A program made the translations under genes and the position numbers. Of a DNA stretch of 46,798 nucleotides, positions 7,381 through 15,559 are shown one piece after another. The number at the start of each line of letters is the position of its first letter. Within the stretch, counting starts at the first letter, position 1. The DNA lies in contig UCIT01000009.1 in the NCBI GenBank assembly GCA_900472625.1, positions 1 to 46,798 on the forward strand, written 5' to 3'. The DNA is from Hyphomicrobiales bacterium. GTDB lineage: Bacteria > Pseudomonadota > Alphaproteobacteria > Rhizobiales > Rhizobiaceae. The notes under the pieces were generated by a model. The model was not told the DNA's origin. It did no database searches and worked only from the letters and a program-made list of their open reading frames with translations.

Positions 7381-8860
7381 CTGAAAGCAATGGACCGTTC
7401 TTTCCTACGAACGTCGGAACGCCACGAAGCACACCCTGGAAATCGCTGAGAGCCTCACCGAGCTTGAGCCCTGTCTCAGTGATACGGAATTCCCTGATCG
7501 TGTCCTCATGCCTGCCGGTTCGTTTTTTGATGATGGATACCGCTCGGCGCACTTTGCCCGAGGCCTCAAAATAGCGAAGCAGGACGACGGTGTCGGCCAG
7601 ATAGGTGACATCAACGGGAGACTTCATGTCACCCACCAAACCGTGCTGCGCGACAGTGAGATATGTGTTCGCACCCTGCCGGTTCAGGTATTGCAAAAGT
7701 TCATGCATATGAAGAATAAGCGCATTTTCCTCCGGCATGGAAGCCTGATAGCCATTGACGCTGTCGATGACGACGGTCTTCGCGTCATAACTCGCTACGC
7801 GGTCACGGACGCGTTGTGCGAACTCGCCTGGTGATAGCTCGGCTGCATCGAGTTGTTCGATGTAAATGGACCCTTCATCGCGCATCTTTTTCAAGTCGAA
7901 ACCCAACGCCTTGGTTCTCGCAAACAGCAATCCCAATTCCTCGTCGAACAGGAACAGTGCGGCCTTTTCACCGCGTGCGACGGTTGCCACGACGAACTGG
8001 AGAGCAAAAAGGCTTTTTCCCGTTCCAGCCGGCCCGATGAGTAGCGTGCTGGAACCCCGTTCGACTCCCCCGCCAAGAAGATTGTCGAACTCGCCGATAC
8101 CGCTGGAAAGCGTGACCCGTTCGAAGCCGATTCTGTGTTCGCTTGCCCGCAGACGGGGGAATACCGCAACACCACCCGTTCTGATGATGAAGTCATGATA
8201 TCCACCACGATAGGCTTGGCCGCGGTACTTGATCACCCGCAGCCTGCGCCGTTCGGCACCGTACTCGGGAACAAGTTGTTCAAGATGGATCACCCCATGG
8301 ACGACACTGTGCACAGTCTTGTCCAGCGTGTCGGCTGTCATGTCATCCAAAAGCAGGACCGTCGCGTTTGACTTGGAGAAGAAGTGTTTCAGTGCCAAAA
8401 TCTGACGGCGATACCTGAGGGAACTCTGCGCCAGCAGTCTGATTTCGGAGAGACTGTCGATCACGACCCGCTCCGGCTTCACGCGCTCGAACTCCTGAAA
8501 GATCAGCTTCGTCGTCTCGCCGAGCTCAAGATCAGACGAGTACAGCAGGCTTTGCTGTTGATCGGGATCGAGCAGGCTTTCGGGTGGGACCAACTCAAAG
8601 ATTTTCAAGACGTCTGGCAACTCGATCCCATGAGAAGCCGCTCCATCACGGAGTTCCTCTTCGGTCTCGGACAAGCTGATATAAAGGCATCTCTCTCCAC
8701 GAGTGGCCCCCTCAGAGAGAAACTGCAGGGCAATCGTGGTCTTTCCGGCTCCAGGTGAGCCCTCGAGTAGAAAAACATGACGTCGAGAAAGACCGCCAGA
8801 TAAAATATCGTCGAGACCTTCAATGCCTGTTTTTGCTTTAGTGGCGGTCAGTTCGTTCAT
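7352..8860 (-). CDS. KaiC-family two-domain RecA-like ATPase
   Basis: A 502-residue protein with two tandem KaiC/RecA domains. Walker A of CI is GSPGAGKT (residues 34-41) and Walker B is RVVIDSLSE around Asp135. CII carries GPAGTGKS (276-283) and TVVIDSVNG. CII has EELGLLFARTKALGFD, typical of KaiC-like proteins in proteobacteria. Without KaiA/KaiB nearby, a circadian oscillator is not implied; proteobacterial KaiC homologues with adjacent kinases are linked to stress or light signalling. The start is the ATG at 8860 (MNELTATK), because GGAGG lies 6 nt upstream; an upstream in-frame ATG lacks this. First gene of the operon with the hybrid kinase. Confidence 0.9.
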   Translation of the reverse strand: MNELTATKAKTGIEGLDDILSGGLSRRHVFLLEGSPGAGKTTIALQFLSEGATRGERCLYISLSETEEELRDGAASHGIELPDVLKIFELVPPESLLDPDQQQSLLYSSDLELGETTKLIFQEFERVKPERVVIDSLSEIRLLAQSSLRYRRQILALKHFFSKSNATVLLLDDMTADTLDKTVHSVVHGVIHLEQLVPEYGAERRRLRVIKYRGQAYRGGYHDFIIRTGGVAVFPRLRASEHRIGFERVTLSSGIGEFDNLLGGGVERGSSTLLIGPAGTGKSLFALQFVVATVARGEKAALFLFDEELGLLFARTKALGFDLKKMRDEGSIYIEQLDAAELSPGEFAQRVRDRVASYDAKTVVIDSVNGYQASMPEENALILHMHELLQYLNRQGANTYLTVAQHGLVGDMKSPVDVTYLADTVVLLRYFEASGKVRRAVSIIKKRTGRHEDTIREFRITETGLKLGEALSDFQGVLRGVPTFVGKNGPLLSVGSEEDNNS

Positions 8861-9139
8861 AATACCTCCGAAACACAAACGCACTTAGAGCGCTTAGCTC
8901 TCGTAGCAAGGATCGCGTTGCGCATCTGTCTACGTCTATCGACGATGCGACAAAGCCGGACGTGTTTTTACGCACCAGCAGGTTGTAAAAACGCGGGTGG
9001 TTCGGTCCTGAGCGCCCGTCGAAAAAGCGCGAGTCTTAACAATTTTCGAAGAATACAGTACGCGCGTCTCGATTAAATCCTGCGTTGACGCATCTACTGG
9101 TGGACGGGCGTCTGTGCCCGCACATGATGGGGGCACGCT

Positions 9140-11104
9140 TTGGCAGGGATTGGCGCAACAGAGGCGCAGACAGCGCCCTTATCACATGGCGATGGCAGCG
9201 CGTCGTCGTCGACGCTTTCGGCGCGTACGATCGTCACGCTTATCGGCGTAGCTATTATTCTTTATGTTGGGCAGGAGGTCTTCGTTCCACTTGCTCTCGC
9301 GCTTCTTCTAACGTTCACGCTCGCTCCGATCGTATCATTTCTCCGAAAACGACACGTTCCCAAACTTGCAGCGGTTCTCACGGCGGTCGCTTCCGCGTTT
9401 CTGGTGATTGCAGCGTTTGGTTTCGTTATCGCCAGCCAAGTGGCGACACTGGCGGACAACATCCCGACCTATCAGCGGAACATTGTCGAGAAAGTTCACG
9501 CGCTGAGCCAAGCCGGGTCCGGCAACGGTGTGCTCGAACACGTTAGCAAGATTGTTGAGCGCATAGGGACAGAGATGCAAGACAGCGCCGAGGAAAGCCA
9601 AACGAATCCTACGGCTCCATCCAGTCGACGCGATCCGATGCCGGTAGAAATCGTCACACGGTCAAATCCCGTCCAGACGCTCGGCAACTTCATTATCCCT
9701 TTGATCAGTCCATTCGCGACCGCTGGTCTCGTCAGCGTGCTCGTCATCTTCATGCTTCTGGAAAGGGAGGAGCTAAGAGATCGTTTCATACGTCTCGTCG
9801 GACTTGGTGACCTGCACAGGACGACGGCCGCACTCCAGGATGCCGGGAAACGTGTCGGCAAGTATCTTCTGATGCAGTTAGTCGTGAACGCGCTTTATGC
9901 TCTGCCGATCTCCATCGGGCTGTGGCTTCTTGGAATTCCGAACGCGATATTGTGGGGCCTGCTTACACTTGTATTGAGGTTTGTCCCCTACATTGGCCCC
10001 GTTATCGGTATGATCCTGCCGCTTTTCCTTGCTTTGGCAATTGCTCCCGGATGGTCGCTCGTCGCCTGGGTCGCGTCGCTCTTTATCGTAACCGAACTGA
10101 TCAGCAATAACGTGGTTGAACCTTGGCTCTACGGCAGCCATACCGGCCTTTCGCCGCTCGCTATCATCGTATCCGCGATATTCTGGTCTTGGCTGTGGGG
10201 CCCTGTCGGTCTGATGTTGTCGACGCCATTGACCGTCTGCCTCGTGGTGCTGGGACGATACGTTCCTCAGTTTGGTTTCCTTGATGTGCTCCTTGGAAAC
10301 GAGCCTGTGCTGCAACCGCACGAAAAGCTCTATCAACGGCTTCTTGCCGGGGACCCGAATGAAGCGACCGACAACGCGGACGAATTCTTGGAGAACGACT
10401 ACCTGCTCGACTATTATCAAAAGGTCGGACTTCCTGCACTTCTTCTTGGAGAGCTGGACCGACAGAGAGGTGTGATGACTGAGAGCCAGATCGCCTTGTT
10501 CGCTTCCACAGCCAACGAACTGGTCGAGAATCTTGCGGACACGGCGTTGGAAGAAGAGGAAGAGGACGACGATTCGTTCGAGAGCGACGTCGAGATGCCC
10601 GGCCAAGCGGCTGACCTTCCCAACGGCGACGGAAAGTCTGTGTTGTGCATTGGCGGTCGCGGATTGATCGACGACGCGGCTGCGTCGATGATTGCCCAGG
10701 TTCTGGCTGTCCAAGGGACAACCGTATCCCAGGTCGGGCACAAAGACCTGAGCGGCAAGGCCTTGAGTGCCTTAGCTCTCGCAGACATCGATACGGCGTT
10801 GGTTATCCTCCTTAACCGGGGTTCAAAGCCCCATGCGAGACAAGCCATTCGCCGCTTAAAACGTATGCGGCCCTCAGTGCGCGTCGGAATCGTCATGCCG
10901 TCTTTGCCGGGAGAGCAGCCACCTTCGCTACTGGCGGAAGACATTAGCGCCGACTTCGTTGCCTCCGACGTCAGTGACGCTGTCCGACATGCGCTGACTG
11001 ATGCTCAGGCAGTCCGCATTAAGGCGTCGGCGCGGCGTGGAATAAATAGCCGCACCGGCCAGCAGGCCGCTAAGATTTTGCCGGCTCGACCAACACCGGC
11101 TTGA
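9140..11104 (+). CDS. AI-2E/PerM-family membrane protein with a soluble C-terminal domain
   Basis: A 654-residue protein. The first ~375 residues are the AI-2E transporter (UPF0118/PerM) module: paired N-terminal helices (IVTLIGVAIILYVGQEVFVPL, LALALLLTFTLAPIVSFL), a variable soluble insert, and a C-terminal helix bundle with LRFVPYIGPVIGMILP, the family's conserved region. Residues ~385-500 are acidic and end in an Asp/Glu run (EEEEEDDDS). Residues ~510-620 form an alpha/beta domain starting SVLCIGGRGLIDDAAASMIAQVL that resembles a cobalamin-binding-like fold without the DxHxxG motif. The family exports small molecules or acts in Na+/H+ exchange; the substrate is unknown. Start is TTG with GGGGG about 8 nt upstream. 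Confidence 0.82.
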   Translation: MAGIGATEAQTAPLSHGDGSASSSTLSARTIVTLIGVAIILYVGQEVFVPLALALLLTFTLAPIVSFLRKRHVPKLAAVLTAVASAFLVIAAFGFVIASQVATLADNIPTYQRNIVEKVHALSQAGSGNGVLEHVSKIVERIGTEMQDSAEESQTNPTAPSSRRDPMPVEIVTRSNPVQTLGNFIIPLISPFATAGLVSVLVIFMLLEREELRDRFIRLVGLGDLHRTTAALQDAGKRVGKYLLMQLVVNALYALPISIGLWLLGIPNAILWGLLTLVLRFVPYIGPVIGMILPLFLALAIAPGWSLVAWVASLFIVTELISNNVVEPWLYGSHTGLSPLAIIVSAIFWSWLWGPVGLMLSTPLTVCLVVLGRYVPQFGFLDVLLGNEPVLQPHEKLYQRLLAGDPNEATDNADEFLENDYLLDYYQKVGLPALLLGELDRQRGVMTESQIALFASTANELVENLADTALEEEEEDDDSFESDVEMPGQAADLPNGDGKSVLCIGGRGLIDDAAASMIAQVLAVQGTTVSQVGHKDLSGKALSALALADIDTALVILLNRGSKPHARQAIRRLKRMRPSVRVGIVMPSLPGEQPPSLLAEDISADFVASDVSDAVRHALTDAQAVRIKASARRGINSRTGQQAAKILPARPTPA

Positions 11105-11599
11105 TGGTGAGTGTGACATGACCCCTCCGGAGGACGTCGACAGTTACGACTGTCGGACAAAATCGACATTCTGTGGTTGGAAGATCGGGACCGGCTTGAA
11201 GCCTCGAAAGAGAATATCCGGTCTTTCGGCGATCACATGATCACCATGTCTGAAAGCGTCGTCGGGTGGTCAAAAAGGTTGGTGTAAGGGCTGGTACGGC
11301 GTCGTTACGGGATGTGATCTACATCCGGAGCCAAGATTCAAACGGACGCCAGCAATACGAGCGCCATTTGGCAGATTATGACGGGCGCAGGCTGGCTTTC
11401 GACCTATCCCCGAGTCGCACTTGGAGCGGAGCCGACGGACAAAACGAAAAGGCCCACTCGTTGCTGAGTGAGCCTTTCTTGCATCCGAACGCGTGGTCAC
11501 TTATCGGACGCGCGGCCCTCGTAGCCGGGAACATTACTTAGCAGATCATGGTTTCACAACCGTTAACGAACCGAGGTTACGTCTGCGGCGAGCCGGCAA
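11105..11599. other. Spacer of about 495 bp containing a hairpin
   Basis: A 91-codon frame (11266-11541, +) and counter-strand frames exist but have no Shine-Dalgarno or recognisable domain, and the region is interrupted by the strong hairpin at 11448-11480. I see no gene I can support. The hairpin could terminate a transcript from either side, or mark the 3' end of a small RNA encoded in the upstream part. Confidence 0.4.
11448..11480. terminator. Probable bidirectional Rho-independent terminator
   Basis: AAAGGC-C-CACTC pairs with GAGTG-A-GCCTTT across a 6-nt loop: a 12-bp stem with one mismatch. An A-rich tract on the left and CTTCTT on the right give U-tracts in both directions. It lies between the AI-2E gene (+) and the converging receiver gene (-). 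Confidence 0.6.
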
Positions 11600-11982
11600 T
11601 CATTTCGATGCTGGCGGTTTTCGGACGCGACGGTTTTGTTCCCGCCACATCGCCGCCTGTTTAAGCGCCTCCGCGACCGATTGCGGTGTCATGGCTTCAA
11701 TACCACTGGAATTCCGATTTCGGCCTGCGATACAAATTCAGGACTCCCTGTAACGAACACGACGCCCATTGAGAATTGTTCGCTAAGCCGCTCTGCCAAG
11801 CTTGGGCCCGTCAAGCCATCCGCAAGTCTAACGTCCACAAGGGCCACGTCTGCCTCTGCAGCCAACTCGATCGCCTCTGCCACCGTTCTGGCGACGCCGG
11901 TGACCACACATCCTGCAGCGAGCACCGCGTCTTCGATTGAGAACGCGACATCTGTCTCGTCTTCTACGATTAACACCTTCAC
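11600..11982 (-). pseudogene. Single-domain response regulator, frameshifted near the C-terminus
   Basis: From the GTG at 11982 the protein reads VKVLIVEDETDVAFSIEDAV, with the acidic pocket Glu-Asp, phospho-Asp in ALVDVRLADG, Thr in VFVTGSPEF and the conserved Lys-Pro of IPVVLKP: a full CheY-like receiver. The frame then hits TGA at 11689-11691. One base over, the continuation MTPQSVAEALKQAAMWREQ and a basic tail (to 11600) is the expected last receiver helix, so the stop looks like a one-base deletion. The shortened protein would lack helix 5. A GAGG Shine-Dalgarno precedes the GTG. Stand-alone receivers of this type often serve general-stress phosphorelays. Confidence 0.7.
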
Positions 11983-12136
11983 TTGAAACCTCGCTTCGAA
12001 GCTAGCCTTCGGGAGCCGTCGGGCCACCGTGGGAAGAAATCAGGATCGGGAGCCGATGCAGTTGGAATTACAGTTTATACCGCGCAGAAGCGGCGACGAG
12101 CTGGCTGGTCTCAGCATAGCGCGCTTGACAACGTGC

Positions 12137-12490
12137 CTACTCGCCGTGGGCCTCGGCCCAATGCGGATACGTTACAAATGCTGTCACCGCCCCGTCTCCC
12201 TCAGTGGTGATCGTAACGGCTTGGCCCTTTGGCATGTAAACGATGTCGCCGGGCCCGGCGGTGACGGTGCCGTCTCGCGTTGAAACCGAAAGTCGCCCTT
12301 CCAGTACGATCATTGTGTCGTCGACAGCCATGGTTTCAGTCAGTGTTTGACCGGGGCCGTACTTACCGTAGCCGATCGTAACTGGGCCCCCATTCGTTTC
12401 GTCCACGAGGTTCCCAACGTAGATATCACCCTCCTGGCCGGGGGACTTGATCAGGTTGGCGTCGGATAAGCTAAATTTTTGAACTTTCAT
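12137..12490 (-). CDS. Small cupin protein (EutQ-like)
   Basis: A 117-residue single-domain cupin. It begins MKVQKFSLSDANLIKSPGQ, and has a beta-barrel pattern with GYGKYGPGQTLTETMAVDDTMIVLEGRLSV followed by AGPGDIVYMPKGQAVTITT, resembling the second half of the EutQ/cupin_2 fold. The metal-binding His residues of motif 1 are replaced (Thr-Glu-Thr), so enzymatic metal use is doubtful and a small-molecule binding role is possible. GGAG upstream supports the ATG at 12490 over a longer frame. It converges with nothing and stands alone; function unknown. Confidence 0.75.
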   Translation of the reverse strand: MKVQKFSLSDANLIKSPGQEGDIYVGNLVDETNGGPVTIGYGKYGPGQTLTETMAVDDTMIVLEGRLSVSTRDGTVTAGPGDIVYMPKGQAVTITTEGDGAVTAFVTYPHWAEAHGE

Positions 12491-12838
12491 AACGGGCTCC
12501 AGTGTTCTGAATGAACGTAGCGCGGAAGCCCAGATCGCCAATGCTTGGATGAGGGGCCGTCGTCCTGACTTTCAGGAAGGCTAGGGCTGGACTACCAGAG
12601 CTCTCAGATCGTTAGCGGCCGCAAGCTCGAGGCCATGTTCGGCTAAATCCATCGAGTGCTATTGACGGACGTTGCGAGGCCACAGATGTCCCGGACCGAC
12701 AGTCTTCCGCTCCGCCATCCTAAAGTCGTTCCTGAAACGAAGGTCCTGTCCTAAAAGGGTCTCATATTTCACACTTTTCAGTAGCTGCTAAAACGTTTAA
12801 CTGTTTCGCGGGAGTAGTTGACATACGGGATCACCACG
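12491..12838. other. Intergenic region between the divergent cupin and ArsR-type genes
   Basis: The 348-bp spacer between two divergently transcribed genes holds no supportable coding frame. A TTGACA at 12818 could be a promoter element, or the TTG could be an alternative start of the downstream regulator. No strong palindrome was seen. Confidence 0.4.
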
Positions 12839-13147
12839 ATGGAAGACGATCTATTTCAGAGCAAAGCTGAGCTTCTCAGCATAATGGCGAACGCGCAGCG
12901 TCTTAGGATGCTGACGACGCTGTCCGAAGGCGAAATTTCGGTAGGGCCGCTCGCTCAACGCTTGGGATTGAGCCAATCTGCGCTCTCCCAGCATTTGGCT
13001 AAGTTGCGTGCGGCCGACATCGTGACTACGAGGCGCGATGCGCAAACCGTCTATTACTCCGTCAAATCGGCTAAAGTCGGCGTTGTTCTGGCTATGCTAG
13101 ATCAGATTTTTGCGGAGCCTGTCCGGTTGCAACGCATTGCAAGCTGA
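12839..13147 (+). CDS. ArsR-family winged-helix transcriptional regulator
   Basis: A 102-residue ArsR/SmtB-type regulator: helix 1-2 region LLSIMANAQRLRMLTTLSEGE, the HTH VGPLAQRLGLSQSALSQHLAKLRAADIV, and the wing TTRRDAQTVYYSVKS, followed by a dimerisation helix. It has no Cys residues and no ELCVCDL metal site, so it is not an arsenic or cadmium sensor and probably responds to redox-independent or unknown signals. The ATG at 12839 is chosen. A TTG seven codons upstream, with GGGAG close by, is possible. No obvious target gene lies beside it; the divergent cupin is about 350 bp away. Confidence 0.82.
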   Translation: MEDDLFQSKAELLSIMANAQRLRMLTTLSEGEISVGPLAQRLGLSQSALSQHLAKLRAADIVTTRRDAQTVYYSVKSAKVGVVLAMLDQIFAEPVRLQRIAS

Positions 13148-13355
13148 CGCCACCCACACAGCGCCACAAGGGAGCGTTTGGCAACGGTAGGGCTGCGCCT
13201 CCATCGACTTAGGCGACCGATCTGAAACGAAGATAGAGGTGATGGCCTCATGTTTGCCCTCGCCGCTATTCATCTTTGTGATCTTGATCGGGTTCAGCAT
13301 CGCGTCAAGCCATTGTTTCCAAATCGGACTATTCGAAAATGATTCGCGTCGCGCT

Positions 13356-13380
13356 GGAACGAATCGCCTCCGGAACGATT
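13356..13380 (+). promoter_or_regulatory. Candidate RpoE2-type (ECF15) promoter of the Ku operon
   Basis: GGAAC at 13356-13360, 18 bp, then TT at 13379-13380: the spacing of the alphaproteobacterial general-stress sigma promoter (GGAAC-N18-TT). It lies 39 bp before the Ku start. A second GGAAC at 13372 overlaps it. The Ku3/Ku4 pair of Sinorhizobium meliloti is known to belong to the general stress response, which fits. Confidence 0.5.
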
Positions 13381-13395
13381 GATTCGCGAATCAAT
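13378..13395. promoter_or_regulatory. 18-bp perfect palindrome at the presumed Ku operon start
   Basis: ATTGATTCGCGAATCAAT is perfectly self-complementary. Its half-site GATTCGCG also occurs at 13341-13348, upstream of the GGAAC element. The position over the -10/start region suggests an operator for a dimeric regulator; no candidate protein is identified. Confidence 0.4.
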
Positions 13396-13418
13396 GAGTC
13401 GATTTGGAGTACAGCGTC

Positions 13419-14318
13419 ATGGCAGCCCATCGAGCGCAGTGGAAAGGGTTCGTGAAGTTCGGCGAGGTCACTTTCGGCGTCGCCCTCTATACCGCCGCAT
13501 CGACGTCAGATCGTATCGCCTTCAATACGATCAACAAGGCAACCGGGAACAGGGTGAACCGCGTGTTCATCGATTCCGAGACGGAAGAACCCGTCCCTCG
13601 TGAAGAGCAAACGAAGGGCTTTGAGATCGAGAATGGGCAATACATCATCATCGATCCCGAAGAGGTGGCGGCGGCCATCCCCGAAAGCAACAAGACCCTG
13701 GAGATCGAGGCTTTCGTCCCGTGCGACGAGATCGATGACGTCTTCTTCGACAAGCCGTACTATTTGACGCCGGACAAAATGGGCTCCGATGCCTTTGCGG
13801 CGCTGCGTGACGGCATGAAGAAATCGAAGGTCGCAGCAATCGCCCGAACCGTGCTGTTCAGGCGAATGCGGTCTGTCCTCATTCGGCCACACGGTAAGGG
13901 ACTTATCGCGACAACGCTGAACTACGATTATGAGGTCAGGTCGAGCGTCAAAGCCTTCGAAGATATGCCAAAGCTGAAAATCCAGGGTGAAATGCTGGAC
14001 CTCGCCAAGCACATCATTTCCACGAAAAAGGGTGAATTCGATCCGGCGTCCTTCGAGGATCGATACGAAGCAGCCCTCGCCGATCTTGTGAAGGCGAAGG
14101 TCGAAGGGAAGTCCATCCCCAAGCGCAAGGAAGTCAAGGTTTCAAAGCCCAACGATCTCCTGGCGGCATTGCGAGAAAGCGCTGGCAGGCTGAAGGCAGC
14201 GGCCGATAAACCAAAGCGGACTGCAGCAAACGCCAACACGGGAACCGGCCATGAAAAAGCGAAGCGCAGGGCATCTCCAAAGGTGGCCTCCGAAAATACC
14301 AATCGGAAAGCCAGCTGA
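13419..14318 (+). CDS. Ku protein, first of a tandem pair (NHEJ)
   Basis: A 299-residue bacterial Ku. Core beta-barrel sequences are MAAHRAQWKGFVKFGEVTFGVALYTA, then FNTINKATGNRVN, GFEIENGQYIIIDPEE, DDVFFDKPYYLTPDK, and the ring-forming RTVLFRRMRSVLIRPHGKGL. The C-terminal ~60 residues are Lys/Arg/Ala-rich, typical of the DNA-binding tail. Ku binds double-strand ends and recruits LigD, which is not in the window. Start ATG at 13419 gives the family-typical N-terminus. It is 11 bp before the second Ku gene; the pair may form a heterodimer, as reported for rhizobial Ku3/Ku4. Confidence 0.92.
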   Translation: MAAHRAQWKGFVKFGEVTFGVALYTAASTSDRIAFNTINKATGNRVNRVFIDSETEEPVPREEQTKGFEIENGQYIIIDPEEVAAAIPESNKTLEIEAFVPCDEIDDVFFDKPYYLTPDKMGSDAFAALRDGMKKSKVAAIARTVLFRRMRSVLIRPHGKGLIATTLNYDYEVRSSVKAFEDMPKLKIQGEMLDLAKHIISTKKGEFDPASFEDRYEAALADLVKAKVEGKSIPKRKEVKVSKPNDLLAALRESAGRLKAAADKPKRTAANANTGTGHEKAKRRASPKVASENTNRKAS

Positions 14319-14329
14319 GGAGACAGGCA

Positions 14330-15139
14330 ATGCCAAGGCCCTACTGGAAAGGATATTTGAAGCTTTCGCTGGTCACCTGCCCTGTCGCGATGACTCCTGC
14401 GACTTCGGAAAGCGAAAAGATTCGCTTTCACACACTGAATAAAAACACCGGCAATCGCGTCGTGTCGCAATATGTAGACTCCGTCACGGGTAAGGCCGTC
14501 CGGGAAGACGACGATGTCCGCGGTTATGCGCGCGGCGAGAACGATTACGTGATCCTGAGCGACGAAGACCTCGATGCGGTGGCGCTCGATACGGTCAGGA
14601 CAATCGACATCGACAAGTTCGTGCCTGCCGACAGCATAGAGTGGGTCTATTTGGAAAAGCCCCACTTTTTGATGCCCGACGATCCGGTAGGACAAGAGGC
14701 GTTCGCCGTGATCCGGGATGCCATGGCTGCCGACAAGGTCGTCGGCGTCTCCAAGCTCGTTATCGGCCGCCGCGAACGTGCGGTCGTGCTTGAGCCGCGG
14801 GGACACGGCATCGTTCTCTGGACGCTCCGGTTCGGTGACGAGGTGCGGCCCGAAGAAAGCTATTTCGACGACATCGACGACGAAGCCGATCCCGATCTGG
14901 TGCCGCTTGTGCAGAAACTGATCAAGCAGAAGACATCGAAATGGTCGCCCAAGATGGCCAGCGACCCCATTCAGGACAGCCTACTCGCCCTCATTGCCGA
15001 GAAGAAGAAGGCTATGAAGCCGGCGAAACGGCAGACCAAGGGCAAGGATCAATCGGCTCCCAAGAGCAACGTCATCAACATCATGGATGCACTTCGAAAA
15101 AGCGTGGAAGCCGATCTGAAATCCAGGAAGGGAGCCTGA
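14330..15139 (+). CDS. Ku protein, second of a tandem pair (NHEJ)
   Basis: A 269-residue Ku starting MPRPYWKGYLKLSLVTCPVAM, with FHTLNKNTGNRVVSQYVDS, DYVILSDEDLDAV, IEWVYLEKPHFLMPDD and VIGRRERAVVLEPRGHGIVLWTL. The tail is Lys-rich and ends in ADLKSRKGA. It diverges strongly from the upstream Ku, so this is an old paralogous pair rather than a recent duplication. GAGGAGA lies 8 nt before the ATG. Downstream, the DUF1488-like gene starts 1 bp after the stop, giving a three-gene operon from the GGAAC promoter. Confidence 0.92.
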   Translation: MPRPYWKGYLKLSLVTCPVAMTPATSESEKIRFHTLNKNTGNRVVSQYVDSVTGKAVREDDDVRGYARGENDYVILSDEDLDAVALDTVRTIDIDKFVPADSIEWVYLEKPHFLMPDDPVGQEAFAVIRDAMAADKVVGVSKLVIGRRERAVVLEPRGHGIVLWTLRFGDEVRPEESYFDDIDDEADPDLVPLVQKLIKQKTSKWSPKMASDPIQDSLLALIAEKKKAMKPAKRQTKGKDQSAPKSNVINIMDALRKSVEADLKSRKGA

Positions 15140-15140
15140 T

Positions 15141-15473
15141 GTGGAACGGCATATCGAAATCGAACTCTGCGAGCCTCAACCCTTTATCTTTGGCGCGAAC
15201 GGCCATCTTGGGGTGACTGACGGTTCAACGGTCTGGATTGTCGTCGTAACCGAGGAAGCAATGAATGCCACCTCGAGGGCTGCCGGAGCATCTCTGCAAA
15301 CACTCGTGCGCCATGCCGCCCTCTATCGGGAGATGGCAGAGGCATTGATCGCCCGCGGCCGCGACCAGGACGGCAAGGTCTGGATTTTCGAGGGCGACGT
15401 CGCGGAGCGTGAAAATTCGGCCGCCGGAGGCGCTATAATCGATGGCAGCGGACACACCAGGATTCTCTCATAG
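15141..15473 (+). CDS. Small DUF1488-like protein in the Ku operon
   Basis: A 110-residue protein beginning with GTG (GGGAG 6 nt upstream). The core TDGSTVWIVVVTEEAMNATSRAA, then LVRHAALYREMAEALIARGRDQDGKVWIFEGDV, follows the beta-Ser/Thr-x-Glu-Ala-Met, His-x-x-x-Tyr/Arg, Ile-x-Asp pattern I associate with DUF1488, a small rhizobial family with no known function. The family call is from pattern memory and tentative. Tight linkage to the Ku genes suggests joint expression under stress; a role in end repair is only inference. Confidence 0.6.
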   Translation: MERHIEIELCEPQPFIFGANGHLGVTDGSTVWIVVVTEEAMNATSRAAGASLQTLVRHAALYREMAEALIARGRDQDGKVWIFEGDVAERENSAAGGAIIDGSGHTRILS

Positions 15474-15513
15474 GTCCCGCTTGCAACGCAGTTGGACACG
15501 CAACACAGCGATG

Positions 15514-15542
15514 CGGAAGGCGTGTTGCGCCGTTGCCTTCCG
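15514..15542. terminator. Inverted repeat between converging Ku and LysR operons
   Basis: CGGAAGGC at 15514-15521 pairs perfectly with GCCTTCCG at 15535-15542 over a 13-nt loop. It sits between the converging DUF1488-like and LysR genes. There is no long T-tract, so termination is only probable. Confidence 0.35.
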
Positions 15543-15559
15543 ATTGAGAGCAGTCAATG

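Noticed and set aside
7352..8860. A circadian clock
   Set aside because: KaiA and KaiB are absent from the window and proteobacterial KaiC proteins commonly function without oscillation.
11266..11541. A 91-codon plus-strand frame
   Set aside because: It spans the hairpin at 11448-11480, has no Shine-Dalgarno and no protein-like composition; treated as a chance frame.
15141..15215. ATG start at 15138 overlapping the Ku stop
   Set aside because: That frame ends after 25 codons; the GTG at 15141 opens the full conserved-looking protein.
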